Below the pieces are notes generated by a model. That model was not told the origin of the DNA, did no database searches, and saw only the letters and a program-made list of their open reading frames with translations. The position numbers and the translations under genes were made by a program. From NCBI GenBank assembly GCA_016844745.1, contig JAERMQ010000026.1, forward strand, positions 1 to 60,893: a stretch of DNA of 60,893 nt, given 5' to 3'. This document shows positions 10,322-18,384 of the stretch, one piece after another. Every line of letters begins with the position of its first letter. The first letter of the stretch is position 1. The stretch comes from Ignavibacteria bacterium (lineage in GTDB: Bacteria > Bacteroidota > Ignavibacteria > Kapaibacteriales > UBA2268).

Positions 10322-11371
10322 ATGTTAGGATTTATTGCAAATAATGCTACAAATTTAATTCGAAAAAAAGTCATTGTCCCAATTATTTTATTTCCAATAT
10401 GGGTCATATTATATCTTAACATTGAACTAGTCGTTAACAGTCTTGTTTTTGATATTTTTCGATTGAACAAAACTTCTCAATTAACAGAAGCAATCAGATT
10501 TTTTATATATGAAGTTCCAAAAGTACTGCTATTATTGACTCTGATTGTTTTCGTCGTTGGAATTATCAGGAGTTATTTTTCCCCCGAAAAGACCAGAAAA
10601 GCTCTCGAAGGCAAACCATTATTCCTCGGTAATATAATGGCAAGCTCATTAGGCATAGTGACCCCATTTTGCTCCTGTTCTGCGATACCATTATTTCTTG
10701 GATTTTTAGAATCGGGCATTCCTTTAGGCGTAACTTTCTCCTTTTTAATTGCCGCACCGATGATAAATGAAGTTGCTTTGGTGTTATTATTTGGTTTGTT
10801 TGGATGGAAAACAGCGTTGCTTTATGTTTCTACAGGTTTGTTAATATCAATATTTTCCGGTTGGCTCATAGGTAAATTAAAATTGGAAAAATGGATAGAA
10901 GAATGGGTTTATGAAGTTAAAGCGGGCAAGCTATTAATTGAAGAAGAGAAATTCACTTTAAATTACAGAATTGAAGCAGGATATACTGCCGTTAAGGAAA
11001 TTGTATCAAAAGTCTGGATTTATATTGTTATTGGAATTGCTGTCGGAGCCGGCATTCATGGTTATGTTCCAGCAGACTTCATGGCTTCTTTCATGGGGAA
11101 AGATATTTGGTATGCAGTTCCTTTAGCAGTATTATTAGGAGTACCGATGTATTCTAATGCAGCAGGAATTATTCCGATTGTGCAGGTTCTTCTCGAAAAG
11201 GGAGCCTCATTGGGAACATCACTTGCATTTATGATGGCTGTAATCGGATTATCTTTACCCGAAACAATTATACTTAAAAAAGTGCTGAAATATCCGTTGA
11301 TTTTTACTTTTGTTGGTATAGTTGCAATAGGAATCATGATAGTTGGTTTCCTGTTTAATTTGATTTTTTAA
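10322..11371 (+). CDS. Permease (PF03773, ArsP/SO_0444-like)
   Basis: Inner-membrane permease of 349 residues with about 8-10 helices in two related halves. The signature TPFCSCSAIPLFLGFLESG (Cys117, Cys119) with IAAPMINE marks the family that includes organoarsenical efflux protein ArsP and metal-linked SO_0444 permeases. A second motif, GVPMYSNAAGIIPI, is in the C-terminal half. It is followed by a thioredoxin-3 gene, the standard partner of these permeases. The likely role is efflux of a thiol-reactive metal(loid); the substrate cannot be read from sequence. Confidence 0.85.
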   Translation: MLGFIANNATNLIRKKVIVPIILFPIWVILYLNIELVVNSLVFDIFRLNKTSQLTEAIRFFIYEVPKVLLLLTLIVFVVGIIRSYFSPEKTRKALEGKPLFLGNIMASSLGIVTPFCSCSAIPLFLGFLESGIPLGVTFSFLIAAPMINEVALVLLFGLFGWKTALLYVSTGLLISIFSGWLIGKLKLEKWIEEWVYEVKAGKLLIEEEKFTLNYRIEAGYTAVKEIVSKVWIYIVIGIAVGAGIHGYVPADFMASFMGKDIWYAVPLAVLLGVPMYSNAAGIIPIVQVLLEKGASLGTSLAFMMAVIGLSLPETIILKKVLKYPLIFTFVGIVAIGIMIVGFLFNLIF

Positions 11372-11432
11372 ATGAATGTCGAATAATGAATGTTGAACGA
11401 CATTCGACGTTTGACATTCGATATTCGATATT
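11372..11432. repeat. AATGTCGAA-type short repeat cluster with a hairpin
   Basis: The gap between the permease and the thioredoxin gene is made of variants of gaatgtcgaat / ttcgacattc / cgatattcga. GAATGTCG and CGACATTC can pair across a short loop. It might weaken read-through between the two genes, or may simply be a low-complexity insertion. Confidence 0.5.
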
Positions 11433-11454
11433 TAAAACTAATGGAGGTATAATT

Positions 11455-11694
11455 ATGAATATTAAAATTTTGGGAACAGGTTGTTCCAAGTGTATTACAC
11501 TCGAAAAAAAAGTAAGAGACTTAGTTACACAACATAATATCGAAGCCGAAGTGCAAAAGGTGTCCGAGTTGCAGAATATTATGAAATATGGTATAATGAT
11601 GACACCCGGTCTTGTTATTAACGAAAGGGTAGTCAGCTACGGGTCAGTACCAAAAGACAATCAAATTCTTCAGTGGATTAAGGAGGCAATGTAA
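11455..11694 (+). CDS. Small thioredoxin-fold redox protein (thioredoxin_3 family)
   Basis: 79 residues, cytoplasmic, with GTGCSKC (Cys10, Cys13) right after the first strand and the cis-Pro region MMTPGLVINE. This is the compact redox-active disulfide protein that usually accompanies PF03773 permeases. A GGAGGT site ahead of ATG 11455 settles the start; codons further upstream fall in the repeat cluster. It probably delivers electrons or bound metal to the permease upstream (inference). Confidence 0.85.
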   Translation: MNIKILGTGCSKCITLEKKVRDLVTQHNIEAEVQKVSELQNIMKYGIMMTPGLVINERVVSYGSVPKDNQILQWIKEAM

Positions 11695-11695
11695 A

Positions 11696-12073
11696 ATGAA
11701 AAAGTTTATAATTTTCAGTATTATAGTTTCAATTATTTTTACTATAACATTAACGACGAAAGCCCAGATTACAAAGCCTAAAATCACTTTTATAGAACTT
11801 GGTTCCGACAAATGCATTCCTTGTAAAAAGATGCAGCCAATAATGAAGTCATTGGAAAAGAAATATGGTGAGCAGCTCAAAGTGATTTTCTATGATGTCT
11901 GGACAAAAGAACATAAAGACAAATCCGAGAAATATGGTATAAAATTAATTCCAACTCAAATATTTCAGGACGAAAACGGTAAAGAAATCCATCGCCATGA
12001 GGGTTATTATCCGGAGAAAGAAATAGAAAAATTCCTTGAATCAAAAGGATTGAAGGTGAAGGGGAAAAGTTAG
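11696..12073 (+). CDS. Exported thioredoxin
   Basis: 125 residues with a hydrophobic N-terminal signal (MKKFIIFSIIVSIIFTITLT) and a thioredoxin active site CIPC (40-43) in GSDKCIPCKKMQPIM. The cis-Pro is in KLIPTQIF. It begins one base after the preceding stop and ends shortly before the CcdA-like gene, so it probably passes electrons from that membrane protein to periplasmic targets. Whether it is reductant or oxidant cannot be told. Confidence 0.87.
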   Translation: MKKFIIFSIIVSIIFTITLTTKAQITKPKITFIELGSDKCIPCKKMQPIMKSLEKKYGEQLKVIFYDVWTKEHKDKSEKYGIKLIPTQIFQDENGKEIHRHEGYYPEKEIEKFLESKGLKVKGKS

Positions 12074-12081
12074 AACCTATA

Positions 12082-12783
12082 ATGATAGAATCTATATTTA
12101 ACTACTTAAGCGAATTATTATACGGCAATTTCTGGTTTGCAAATTTCTCTGCATTCCTATGGGGTATTCTTAGTATTATCCTTAGCCCATGCCATCTTTC
12201 GAGCATACCATTGATTGTGGGTTTCCTTAGTTCGCAGGGAGAAATCAATCTTAAAAGAACATTTCAATTATCTTTTGTTTTTGCTCTTGGAATTTTAGTT
12301 ACAATTGCGATTATCGGTAGTATTACATTGACGATGGGACGCCTAATGGGTGATGTCGGCTCAATCGGGAATATAATTGTAGCAATTGTATTTTTCACGG
12401 TTGGACTCTATCTTCTCGATGTAATAAGACTACCCTGGGAAGGTGTGGCAATGCGCGGTACTAGATATAAAGGCTTGCCTGCTGCTCTTGTTCTGGGACT
12501 CATTTTTGGTATCGGACTTGGTCCTTGTACTTTTGCTTTCATGGCTCCAATACTTGGTGTAGTGTTCCAGGTTTCTTCAACAAATATTGTATTAGCAATC
12601 ACATTACTTATTGCTTTTTCAATTGGTCATATATCAGTTATAGTATTAGCAGGTACTTTAACAAAAAAAGTACAACAGTATTTAAACTGGACAGAAAATT
12701 CAAGAGTTACCAAAATTATCAAAAAAATATGTGGTATTTTTGTTATTTTTGGTGGCATTTATTTTATATATCTTACATTATAA
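12082..12783 (+). CDS. CcdA/DsbD-type thiol:disulfide transmembrane protein
   Basis: 233 residues, about six transmembrane helices in two related halves. Each half carries a Pro-Cys motif, SPCHLSS (Cys37) and GPCTFAF (Cys149), the pair that shuttles electrons from cytoplasmic to periplasmic thioredoxin in the CcdA family. It lies directly after an exported thioredoxin and before a DUF1573 protein. The role is electron transfer across the inner membrane for the local thiol relay. Confidence 0.85.
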   Translation: MIESIFNYLSELLYGNFWFANFSAFLWGILSIILSPCHLSSIPLIVGFLSSQGEINLKRTFQLSFVFALGILVTIAIIGSITLTMGRLMGDVGSIGNIIVAIVFFTVGLYLLDVIRLPWEGVAMRGTRYKGLPAALVLGLIFGIGLGPCTFAFMAPILGVVFQVSSTNIVLAITLLIAFSIGHISVIVLAGTLTKKVQQYLNWTENSRVTKIIKKICGIFVIFGGIYFIYLTL

Positions 12784-12809
12784 ATTAAACTCTTATAAGA
12801 GGAAATAAC

Positions 12810-13499
12810 ATGAAGACTTTATCAATCATTTTAAATTTTTTAATTTATTCGGTTGCATTTTCGCAGCCTCAATTACAAATTGAAGGAAATGACGTATATG
12901 ATTGGGGTAAAATAGATCCTAAGGGGCAACCATTAACTGCAAAAGTTAAAATATTTAATAAAGGAAATGATACGTTAAAAATTATCGGGGTACAGCCGGG
13001 TTGCAGTTGCACTACAGCTCCTCTTGATAAAAACACTATCGAACCCAAAGGTTACGCTACTCTTTCAATCACGTTGCACGTAAACAATGATGGTCATATT
13101 CAGAAACCTATTAGAATTTCATCGAACGACCCGAATACACCTTTCAAATATCTTATGCTGAAAGCAGATATTGTTCGTCCAATAGGTTTATCTCAAAGAT
13201 TTATAAACTTTGGTAATTTAGAAATCAATAAAGAAGCAGTTTCGAAAATTTCAATCTTGAATAATACTAATAGTACAATTATAATCAAGGATATAATATT
13301 TGAGCCAAAAGAATTGGAAGTTAATATCAAAAATAATACTGAAATAGGAGCAAACAAGGAATATATTCTGGAAGTAAAATTTACTCCCAGAAATATTATA
13401 AATATATCGGGTAAAATTACATTAATTACTGATTATAAAGAGATGGAAACTGCAGAAATCACAGTTTGGGGAACTTTTCCACCGGCAAATAAGAAATAA
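12810..13499 (+). CDS. Exported DUF1573 protein
   Basis: 229 residues with a signal peptide (MKTLSIILNFLIYSVAFSQ) and an N-terminal DUF1573 domain: YDWGKI, FNKGNDTLKI, PGCSCTTA, FTPR-like spacing. The second half repeats the Ig-like fold (FGNLEINKEAVSKISILNNT). The family is common in Bacteroidota and its biochemical role is unknown. The CSC in PGCSCTT might bind metal or be a thiol target of the neighbouring thioredoxins (inference). An AGAGGA site precedes the ATG. Confidence 0.8.
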   Translation: MKTLSIILNFLIYSVAFSQPQLQIEGNDVYDWGKIDPKGQPLTAKVKIFNKGNDTLKIIGVQPGCSCTTAPLDKNTIEPKGYATLSITLHVNNDGHIQKPIRISSNDPNTPFKYLMLKADIVRPIGLSQRFINFGNLEINKEAVSKISILNNTNSTIIIKDIIFEPKELEVNIKNNTEIGANKEYILEVKFTPRNIINISGKITLITDYKEMETAEITVWGTFPPANKK

Positions 13500-13524
13500 T
13501 GAATAGTTTGAAAATAATTATGTT

Positions 13525-13658
13525 TGAGTCCTCTCTAAAAACGAAAAATTGAATTCCAAAGTGCAACTTTGGAATTAGTAAGTACTTGATAATTCTCATT
13601 CCAAAAATCCGATTTTGGAATGAAATTTTCACAAAAAATGCTTTTTAGAGTAGACTCA
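13525..13658 (+). repeat. Palindromic element family A, copy 1
   Basis: About 134 bp: outer inverted ends gagtcctctctaaaaa / tttttagagtagactca, then two inner hairpins (TTCCAAAGT...ACTTTGGAA and CATTCCAAAA...TTTTGGAATG). Close copies are at 17613-17748, 33405-33533 and 58396-58528. It looks like a non-autonomous (MITE-like) element; no coding. Confidence 0.85.
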
Positions 13659-13684
13659 TTTTTAAGAAAATCTTGGAGAAACTT

Positions 13685-14437
13685 ATGAAAAATCTAACGA
13701 ATTTCGTTTTAATCGCAACTTTAGTTTTAGTAAATCTCTCAGTATCCAAAGCTGATACAAAGCAGGAAATCGAAAAAGCAAACAAGAAAGGGCAAATTGT
13801 TTTCCTTGTTGTTACCGAAAAGGGTAATGCTCAAACCCAAGAAGCTTTGAAATTAGCCCAAAATGCACAAAAACTTTATCCCGAATCCGAAGTATTCGAA
13901 TTAGACCGTGGTAATTTATCCAATACAGAATTAATCAAAAAATATCGTCTTACAAGCGTTCCTATACCTTTAATATTGGTTATTGCATCAAATGGATGTG
14001 TAGCCGGTGGTGCGCCTTCTTATAATGCTAAAGTTGAACAGTTAATCATGATGGTTCCATCTCCAAGGGAAGAAGAAGTTTTAAAGGCAATTTACGATGG
14101 AAATACAGCGTTTGTTGTCTTTTCAAAAAAGTCGGACTCAAAGAATAAAAAACAATTGGATGCCTGTCAATCCGCATGTAAAAATATGGACAACAAAGCC
14201 AGTACTATTAATGTTGATATAGATGACCAAAAGGAAAAATCATTTATAACTAAATTCAATGTAGATATGAAAGGAACATTTCCGATTACTTATGTTGTCA
14301 ATGCTCAGGGTCAGGTTGCTTCAATGTTTACCGGTATTGTGGAATCAAAAAGTTTAGTGGAGGCTGCGAAAAAGAAAGTCAGCAGCGGTTGCTGCCCTCC
14401 CGGAAGCGGCAAAACTTGCGAACCGACAAAAAAGTAG
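13685..14437 (+). CDS. Exported double thioredoxin-like protein with Cys-rich tail
   Basis: 250 residues. Signal peptide at residues 1-23. Two thioredoxin-like halves lacking the CxxC motif: residues 28-125 (QIVFLVVTEKG, SVPIPLILV cis-Pro region, Cys105) and 130-232 (TAFVVFSKK, GTFPITYVV). Cys161 and Cys165 (ACQSAC) sit where an active site would be in the second half. The tail has SGCCPPGSGKTC (Cys236, 237, 245), which could bind metal. GGAG ahead of ATG 13685 fixes the start. As the last of a thiol-redox series it may be a metal carrier or redox sensor; function unknown. Confidence 0.65.
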   Translation: MKNLTNFVLIATLVLVNLSVSKADTKQEIEKANKKGQIVFLVVTEKGNAQTQEALKLAQNAQKLYPESEVFELDRGNLSNTELIKKYRLTSVPIPLILVIASNGCVAGGAPSYNAKVEQLIMMVPSPREEEVLKAIYDGNTAFVVFSKKSDSKNKKQLDACQSACKNMDNKASTINVDIDDQKEKSFITKFNVDMKGTFPITYVVNAQGQVASMFTGIVESKSLVEAAKKKVSSGCCPPGSGKTCEPTKK

Positions 14438-14439
14438 TT

Positions 14440-14503
14440 TGGGTATAGGGTTTTGGGTTTTGGGTATTGGGTATTGGGTATTGGATATTGGATATTGGAT
14501 ATA
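14440..14503. repeat. Simple-sequence array (gggtattgggtatt / ggatatt)
   Basis: A run of gggttttgggt, gggtatt and ggatatt units follows the stop codon at 14437. Such arrays change length easily. No coding or clear regulatory role. Confidence 0.8.
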
Positions 14504-14585
14504 AGGTTTAGTTCTTATTATTGAAATATTTGAAAACGTCATTCTGAACTCCAAAAAGCAAGACATAAAGAAATATTTTATAACT

Positions 14586-14676
14586 AAATCAAGAGAAACC
14601 CCCTAACCCCCTTTGAAAAAGTGGGGACAACCAATTCCCCCTTTTTCAAAGGGGGTTAGGGGGTTTCTCTTGATTT
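14586..14676. repeat. Perfect 36-nt inverted repeat, element family C copy 1
   Basis: The arms 14586-14621 and 14641-14676 are exact reverse complements over 36 nt (built around AACCCCCTAACCCCCTTTG) with a loop of about 19 nt. It sits between the thioredoxin-like gene and the ABC permease and would form a very stable hairpin, so it may act as a terminator. A second, altered copy is at 30593-30702. Confidence 0.9.
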
Positions 14677-14697
14677 ATAAATTAAAAAAATAATACA

Positions 14698-15915
14698 ATG
14701 AAAATTTACAAATTGGTACTAATAGAGTTATGGCACCGCAAATCCCAGTTAATTACATCATTATTGGCTATAACGTTGGGGATTGGCGTAATTGTCGGTA
14801 TTCGCTCGGTTGCTGTTGTTTCAGAAAAAGCTGTAGCTGTTAATCTTGACAATCTCGGAGCTAATATTCTTGTATTACCGCAGGGTACAAGTATAGATAA
14901 TTATTACTCTGCCGATATAGATGCTCCGACATTCCCCGAAGATTATGTCGAAAGGATTAGAACTTCAACATTGGCAGGTGTTGATAATATTTCTCCAAAG
15001 CTGACTCGCAGAATAAAAATACAAAACCAAAGCGTTGTTCTGACGGGAATTCTGCCATCCAGCGAAATCATTTCTAAACCAATATGGCAGACTTCTGGTC
15101 TATCCGGTTTGGAATTAAAAGCTACATGCGATACCAGCGCATCAAATAAATCCCATGGATATGAAGATGAACGCTTACAAAGAAAACCTATTGAATCACT
15201 CCAACAAAATGACTGTATTGTTGGAGCAAATATAGCAAAAACCTTAAATTTAAAGCAAGGAGATAAAGTCAATATTCTTGGAAGCAGCTTTAATGTATTT
15301 AATGTGTTAAGCGAAACCGGAACAGTTGATGACGACAGGATTTTCGCTCATCTGCATACCATTCAGAAATTAACAGGAATTGAAAACCAAATCAGCGTTA
15401 TTGAAATCATGGGATGCTGTAATGCTATTAGCGAAGGCTTGTTAGGCAAATTAAGAAACATTTTGCCGGATACCAAGATTACAACTATCAATCAAATCGT
15501 TTCCACTCAAATCAAAACCAATCAATTGATGAATAAAATTTCGATTATTTTCCTAATCATAATATTATTTGTCGGTGGTATTTCTATTGGAAATTCTATC
15601 TGGGCTAATGTAAATGAACGCAAGAAAGAATTAGGTACTTTGAGAATGATTGGATTCACCAAATTAAAAATTTATCAAATGCTGTTGCTAAAAGCCGCTA
15701 TTCTCGGAATCCTCGGCGGGTTTTTAGGATATATCATCGGTACATTGTCAGGGGTGCTTCTTGGTCCTCAATTAGCAGGATTAAATATTGAACCAATTCC
15801 AATTTACTTGCTTTGGTCAGTTTTAATATCTTTATGTATTTCCCTACTCGGTTCATTGATTCCTGCATACTTAGCCGGTAAAATTGAACCATATAAAATT
15901 ATGCAGGAGGCTTAA
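14698..15915 (+). CDS. ABC transporter permease, FtsX/MacB type
   Basis: 405 residues: one N-terminal helix (about 19-40, SLLAITLGIGVIVGIRSVAV), a periplasmic domain (MacB_PCD-like, to about residue 280), then three C-terminal helices of FtsX type (IIFLIIILFVGGISIGNSIW, LGILGGFLGYIIGTLSG, SVLISLCISLLGSLIPAYLAG). KPIWQTSGLSGLELKATCD contains one unpaired Cys. It forms a half-transporter with the ATPase that starts 1 base after its stop. The substrate is unknown; proximity to the thiol/metal genes hints at envelope stress or metal export. Confidence 0.88.
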   Translation: MKIYKLVLIELWHRKSQLITSLLAITLGIGVIVGIRSVAVVSEKAVAVNLDNLGANILVLPQGTSIDNYYSADIDAPTFPEDYVERIRTSTLAGVDNISPKLTRRIKIQNQSVVLTGILPSSEIISKPIWQTSGLSGLELKATCDTSASNKSHGYEDERLQRKPIESLQQNDCIVGANIAKTLNLKQGDKVNILGSSFNVFNVLSETGTVDDDRIFAHLHTIQKLTGIENQISVIEIMGCCNAISEGLLGKLRNILPDTKITTINQIVSTQIKTNQLMNKISIIFLIIILFVGGISIGNSIWANVNERKKELGTLRMIGFTKLKIYQMLLLKAAILGILGGFLGYIIGTLSGVLLGPQLAGLNIEPIPIYLLWSVLISLCISLLGSLIPAYLAGKIEPYKIMQEA

Positions 15916-15916
15916 T

Positions 15917-16621
15917 ATGTTAATAGAAACAAAAGGATTATCGAAATATTATCAACATAAAGACGGCTTAGTCGAAGCGATCAAATATATTGACTTATCA
16001 TTTGACCAGGGCGATTTTATTACAATTACCGGTCCCTCAGGCTCGGGCAAAACAACTTTGTTGCTGTTACTTGCAGGATTAATAAGACCAACGTCAGGCT
16101 CTATTAATTTTCAAGGACACGAACTCAATTCTTCTTCCGATAATAAGTTAGCAGGTATTAGAAGCCAGCATATAGGCTTTGTAATGCAAAATTTTAGTTT
16201 AATTCCGTATTTATCCGTGTTATACAATGTGCTGCTACCTTTATCGTTGCACAAACATGCCGATAGCTCCCGCAACGATTACGCCGTCCGGCTTCTCGAT
16301 AAAGTCGGGTTGAAAGACAGAATGAATCATTTACCTAAGGAATTATCAGCAGGTCAGCAGCAAAGAGTAGCAATTGCAAGAGCTTTAGTAAACAAACCTA
16401 AATTGATATTAGCAGATGAACCTACTGGCAATCTCGACCCCGCTTTATCAATAGAAATATTAGAAGTACTCAAACAAATAAATGTTGAAAATAAAATTAC
16501 TATTGTAATGGTTACACACAGCCCTGTTGCCTCCGGATATGGTAATTTAAAAATTAATTTAGTTCAGGGTAGAATTGTGAATAAAGTTTGTTCTGTGGTT
16601 ACGGATGAGTTTTTAAGTTAA
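15917..16621 (+). CDS. ABC transporter ATP-binding protein, MacB/LolD type
   Basis: 234 residues. Walker A GPSGSGKTT, Q-loop VMQNFSLIPY, signature LSAGQQQRVAIARAL, Walker B LILADEPTGNLD, H-loop VTHSP: all complete, so it should be active. An AGGAGG site inside the end of the permease gene and the TAATATG junction fix the start at 15917 and imply translational coupling. It partners the FtsX-type permease to drive a mechanotransmission-type exporter. Confidence 0.92.
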   Translation: MLIETKGLSKYYQHKDGLVEAIKYIDLSFDQGDFITITGPSGSGKTTLLLLLAGLIRPTSGSINFQGHELNSSSDNKLAGIRSQHIGFVMQNFSLIPYLSVLYNVLLPLSLHKHADSSRNDYAVRLLDKVGLKDRMNHLPKELSAGQQQRVAIARALVNKPKLILADEPTGNLDPALSIEILEVLKQINVENKITIVMVTHSPVASGYGNLKINLVQGRIVNKVCSVVTDEFLS

Positions 16622-16906
16622 TTTAAAATGAATAGTTTAGTAAACAAGTTTAGAATTACAAATTTAAGAAGTCTAAATCATTAAAACAAATTTCTTCATT
16701 AATAAACTTTTTTTTTAATTATATAAACGAATAATTAACTGAAACTATCACCAAAATATCTAACTTAGATTGAATAATTTGGAAATGAGATGTAAATATG
16801 TTAATTTAGAAAATAATAAAAATTATTTTTAAAGTATTTTGAAAATTAAAATTGAAATTTATTATTAAAATTAAAATATATTATCATTAATAAAATAGGA
16901 GACATA

Positions 16907-17608
16907 ATGGAAGCCAAGGCTTTACTCAACTTTAAAGAAGGAACTGTTGAACTTTCCGGTTCCGAAAATTTTATATCCCAATATCTCGATAAATTTAAGG
17001 ATTCCCTGATTAGTGTTCAGAAGGAAACGAGTAAATCTCCTATACCCGAACTCGAAATTGGTTTGAAAAAAGTTAAAGAGGTTCATCAAAAAAAGGGTAG
17101 AAAAACCGTAGTACATCCCGAAGTTACTGATACTGCTTCTTCTTCCAAAGAAAAGGATGATAACTTTACGATTACCTTCAAAAATAAAGCAAAAAAGCCG
17201 AAAACTCCCAAGGTTAAGAAGTTAAAACCAGAGCCGAATAATAAATTCTCAATTCAAGCCGAAGAGAATATTCCTTCTCTTCAGGAGTTTCTTAATAGTA
17301 AGAACGCACTGAGCAATTCCGTACGATTTATTACTGTTGTTGGTTATTATATAACCAAATTTAGAGGAGCAGCTTACTTTTCTCCAGCCAATATTGAATT
17401 CGCATATTCAGCCCTCGAAATCAAGGATATACCAAAATATATTACAAATACCTTCCAGAATATCAAAACCAATAATGGTTTTATTGAAAATATTGGCAGG
17501 GCTCAATGGATACTTACTAGTGAAGGAGTTTCATTTGTTGAGATGCTCCCTAAATTTATCCGAAAGGCAAAAGTATTAGCAATACCTCAAAGGGATATAA
17601 CTTTTTAA
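16907..17608 (+). CDS. Conserved-looking protein of unknown function
   Basis: 233 residues, not recognised. Residues 1-50 look folded (KALLNFKEGTVELSG, FISQYLDKF), 50-115 is a basic lysine/proline-rich linker (KKAKKPKTPKVKKLKPEP-like), and 125-233 is a second compact domain (FITVVGYYITKFRG, ILTSEGVSFVEMLPKFIRKA) with a winged-helix feel. No signal peptide or membrane helix. GGAG precedes ATG 16907, so it is very likely expressed. The basic linker and possible wHTH suggest nucleic-acid binding, but that is a guess. Confidence 0.7.
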   Translation: MEAKALLNFKEGTVELSGSENFISQYLDKFKDSLISVQKETSKSPIPELEIGLKKVKEVHQKKGRKTVVHPEVTDTASSSKEKDDNFTITFKNKAKKPKTPKVKKLKPEPNNKFSIQAEENIPSLQEFLNSKNALSNSVRFITVVGYYITKFRGAAYFSPANIEFAYSALEIKDIPKYITNTFQNIKTNNGFIENIGRAQWILTSEGVSFVEMLPKFIRKAKVLAIPQRDITF

Positions 17609-17612
17609 ATAT

Positions 17613-17748
17613 AGAATCCTCTCTAAAAAACATTTTTAGTGATATCTCTCATTCCAAAATCGGAATTTTGGAATGAGAGATATCAAGGAATAACTAATTC
17701 CAAAGTTGTACTTTGGAATTAAATTTTTTATATTTTAAATAGACTCAT
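17613..17748 (-). repeat. Palindromic element family A, copy 2
   Basis: Same ends (cctctctaaaaaa, tagactca) as copy 1, but the two inner hairpins are in swapped order: the CATTCCAAAAT hairpin comes first and TTCCAAAGT second. It lies between convergent genes, just 3' of 17608. Confidence 0.8.
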
Positions 17749-17758
17749 TCGTCACCGA

Positions 17759-18202
17759 TTAATATTCGGTTATTTGTTTCAAATGATGTTCCAGATGAAC
17801 GATATAATCTTCAATGAGCCATTCCAAAGTAAAATTTGTATCGCCTCCTGTATTACATTCCTTCGAGAGATTTTCTTCTTTAATACTTTTTAATATTTCA
17901 ATCAAATGTTTATTATAAATTGTCCAAAAGTTAATAACATGTTCATCATCTAATTGATTGTAATTACTTAAACTATTCCACTGGTCCTGGTCATAACAAA
18001 TTTTTGGGATATTTTCATATTGAGCCCTGATGAATCTATGATGATTATTTGTTGCGCTGTCAATTAAATGACCTAAAATTTCTTTTTTACTCCATTTTGT
18101 AGGTGAAGGTTTATAATTAAAATCCTCATTAGAAATTGTTTTCAGTTTTATTGGAATTATTTCAATGAGATATTGTAATCTTGTTATACTTGATGTAATC
18201 AT
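17759..18202 (-). CDS. DinB/YfiT-like metal-dependent four-helix protein
   Basis: 147 residues of the DinB superfamily. Likely metal ligands are visible: HLIDSATNNHHR in helix 2 and VHLEHHLKQI at the C-terminus, with WSKKEILGHLIDS as the family start motif. These proteins are often thiol-dependent transferases (bacillithiol or similar), but many are uncharacterised, so no substrate is assigned. It stands alone between a family A and a family B repeat element. Confidence 0.88.
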   Translation of the reverse strand: MITSSITRLQYLIEIIPIKLKTISNEDFNYKPSPTKWSKKEILGHLIDSATNNHHRFIRAQYENIPKICYDQDQWNSLSNYNQLDDEHVINFWTIYNKHLIEILKSIKEENLSKECNTGGDTNFTLEWLIEDYIVHLEHHLKQITEY

Positions 18203-18250
18203 AGTTATTTTTCCTTTATTTTTTTGTTGTTTTTTATATTATTTTTAGAG

Positions 18251-18370
18251 GAGTTCTAAAAATTGTCATTCTGAGCGAAGCGAAGAATCCAGACTTCTTG
18301 AAAATCGACAGGATAGATTCTTCGCTTCGCTCAGAATGACAGTCAAAATTGAATTTATAGAACCCACCTT
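18251..18370 (-). repeat. Palindromic element family B, copy 1
   Basis: Hairpin built from GTCATTCTGAGCGAAGCGAAGAATC and its reverse complement, flanked by short ends ttctaaaaatt / aattgaatttatagaaccca. The arms surround a loop of about 25 nt. A related copy is at 45270-45421 and a diverged one at 55357-55493. Confidence 0.85.
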
Positions 18371-18384
18371 TATAAGGAAAATCA

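Noticed and set aside
11696..12783. Cytochrome c maturation operon
   Set aside because: CcdA-like protein and thioredoxin are present but there is no CcmF/CcsB or haem chaperone; the context is the permease/thioredoxin resistance cluster.
12525..12788. 87-codon plus-strand frame inside the CcdA-like gene
   Set aside because: Out-of-frame overlap; its translation is rich in Tyr/Phe/Cys typical of a frame-shifted AT-rich membrane gene.
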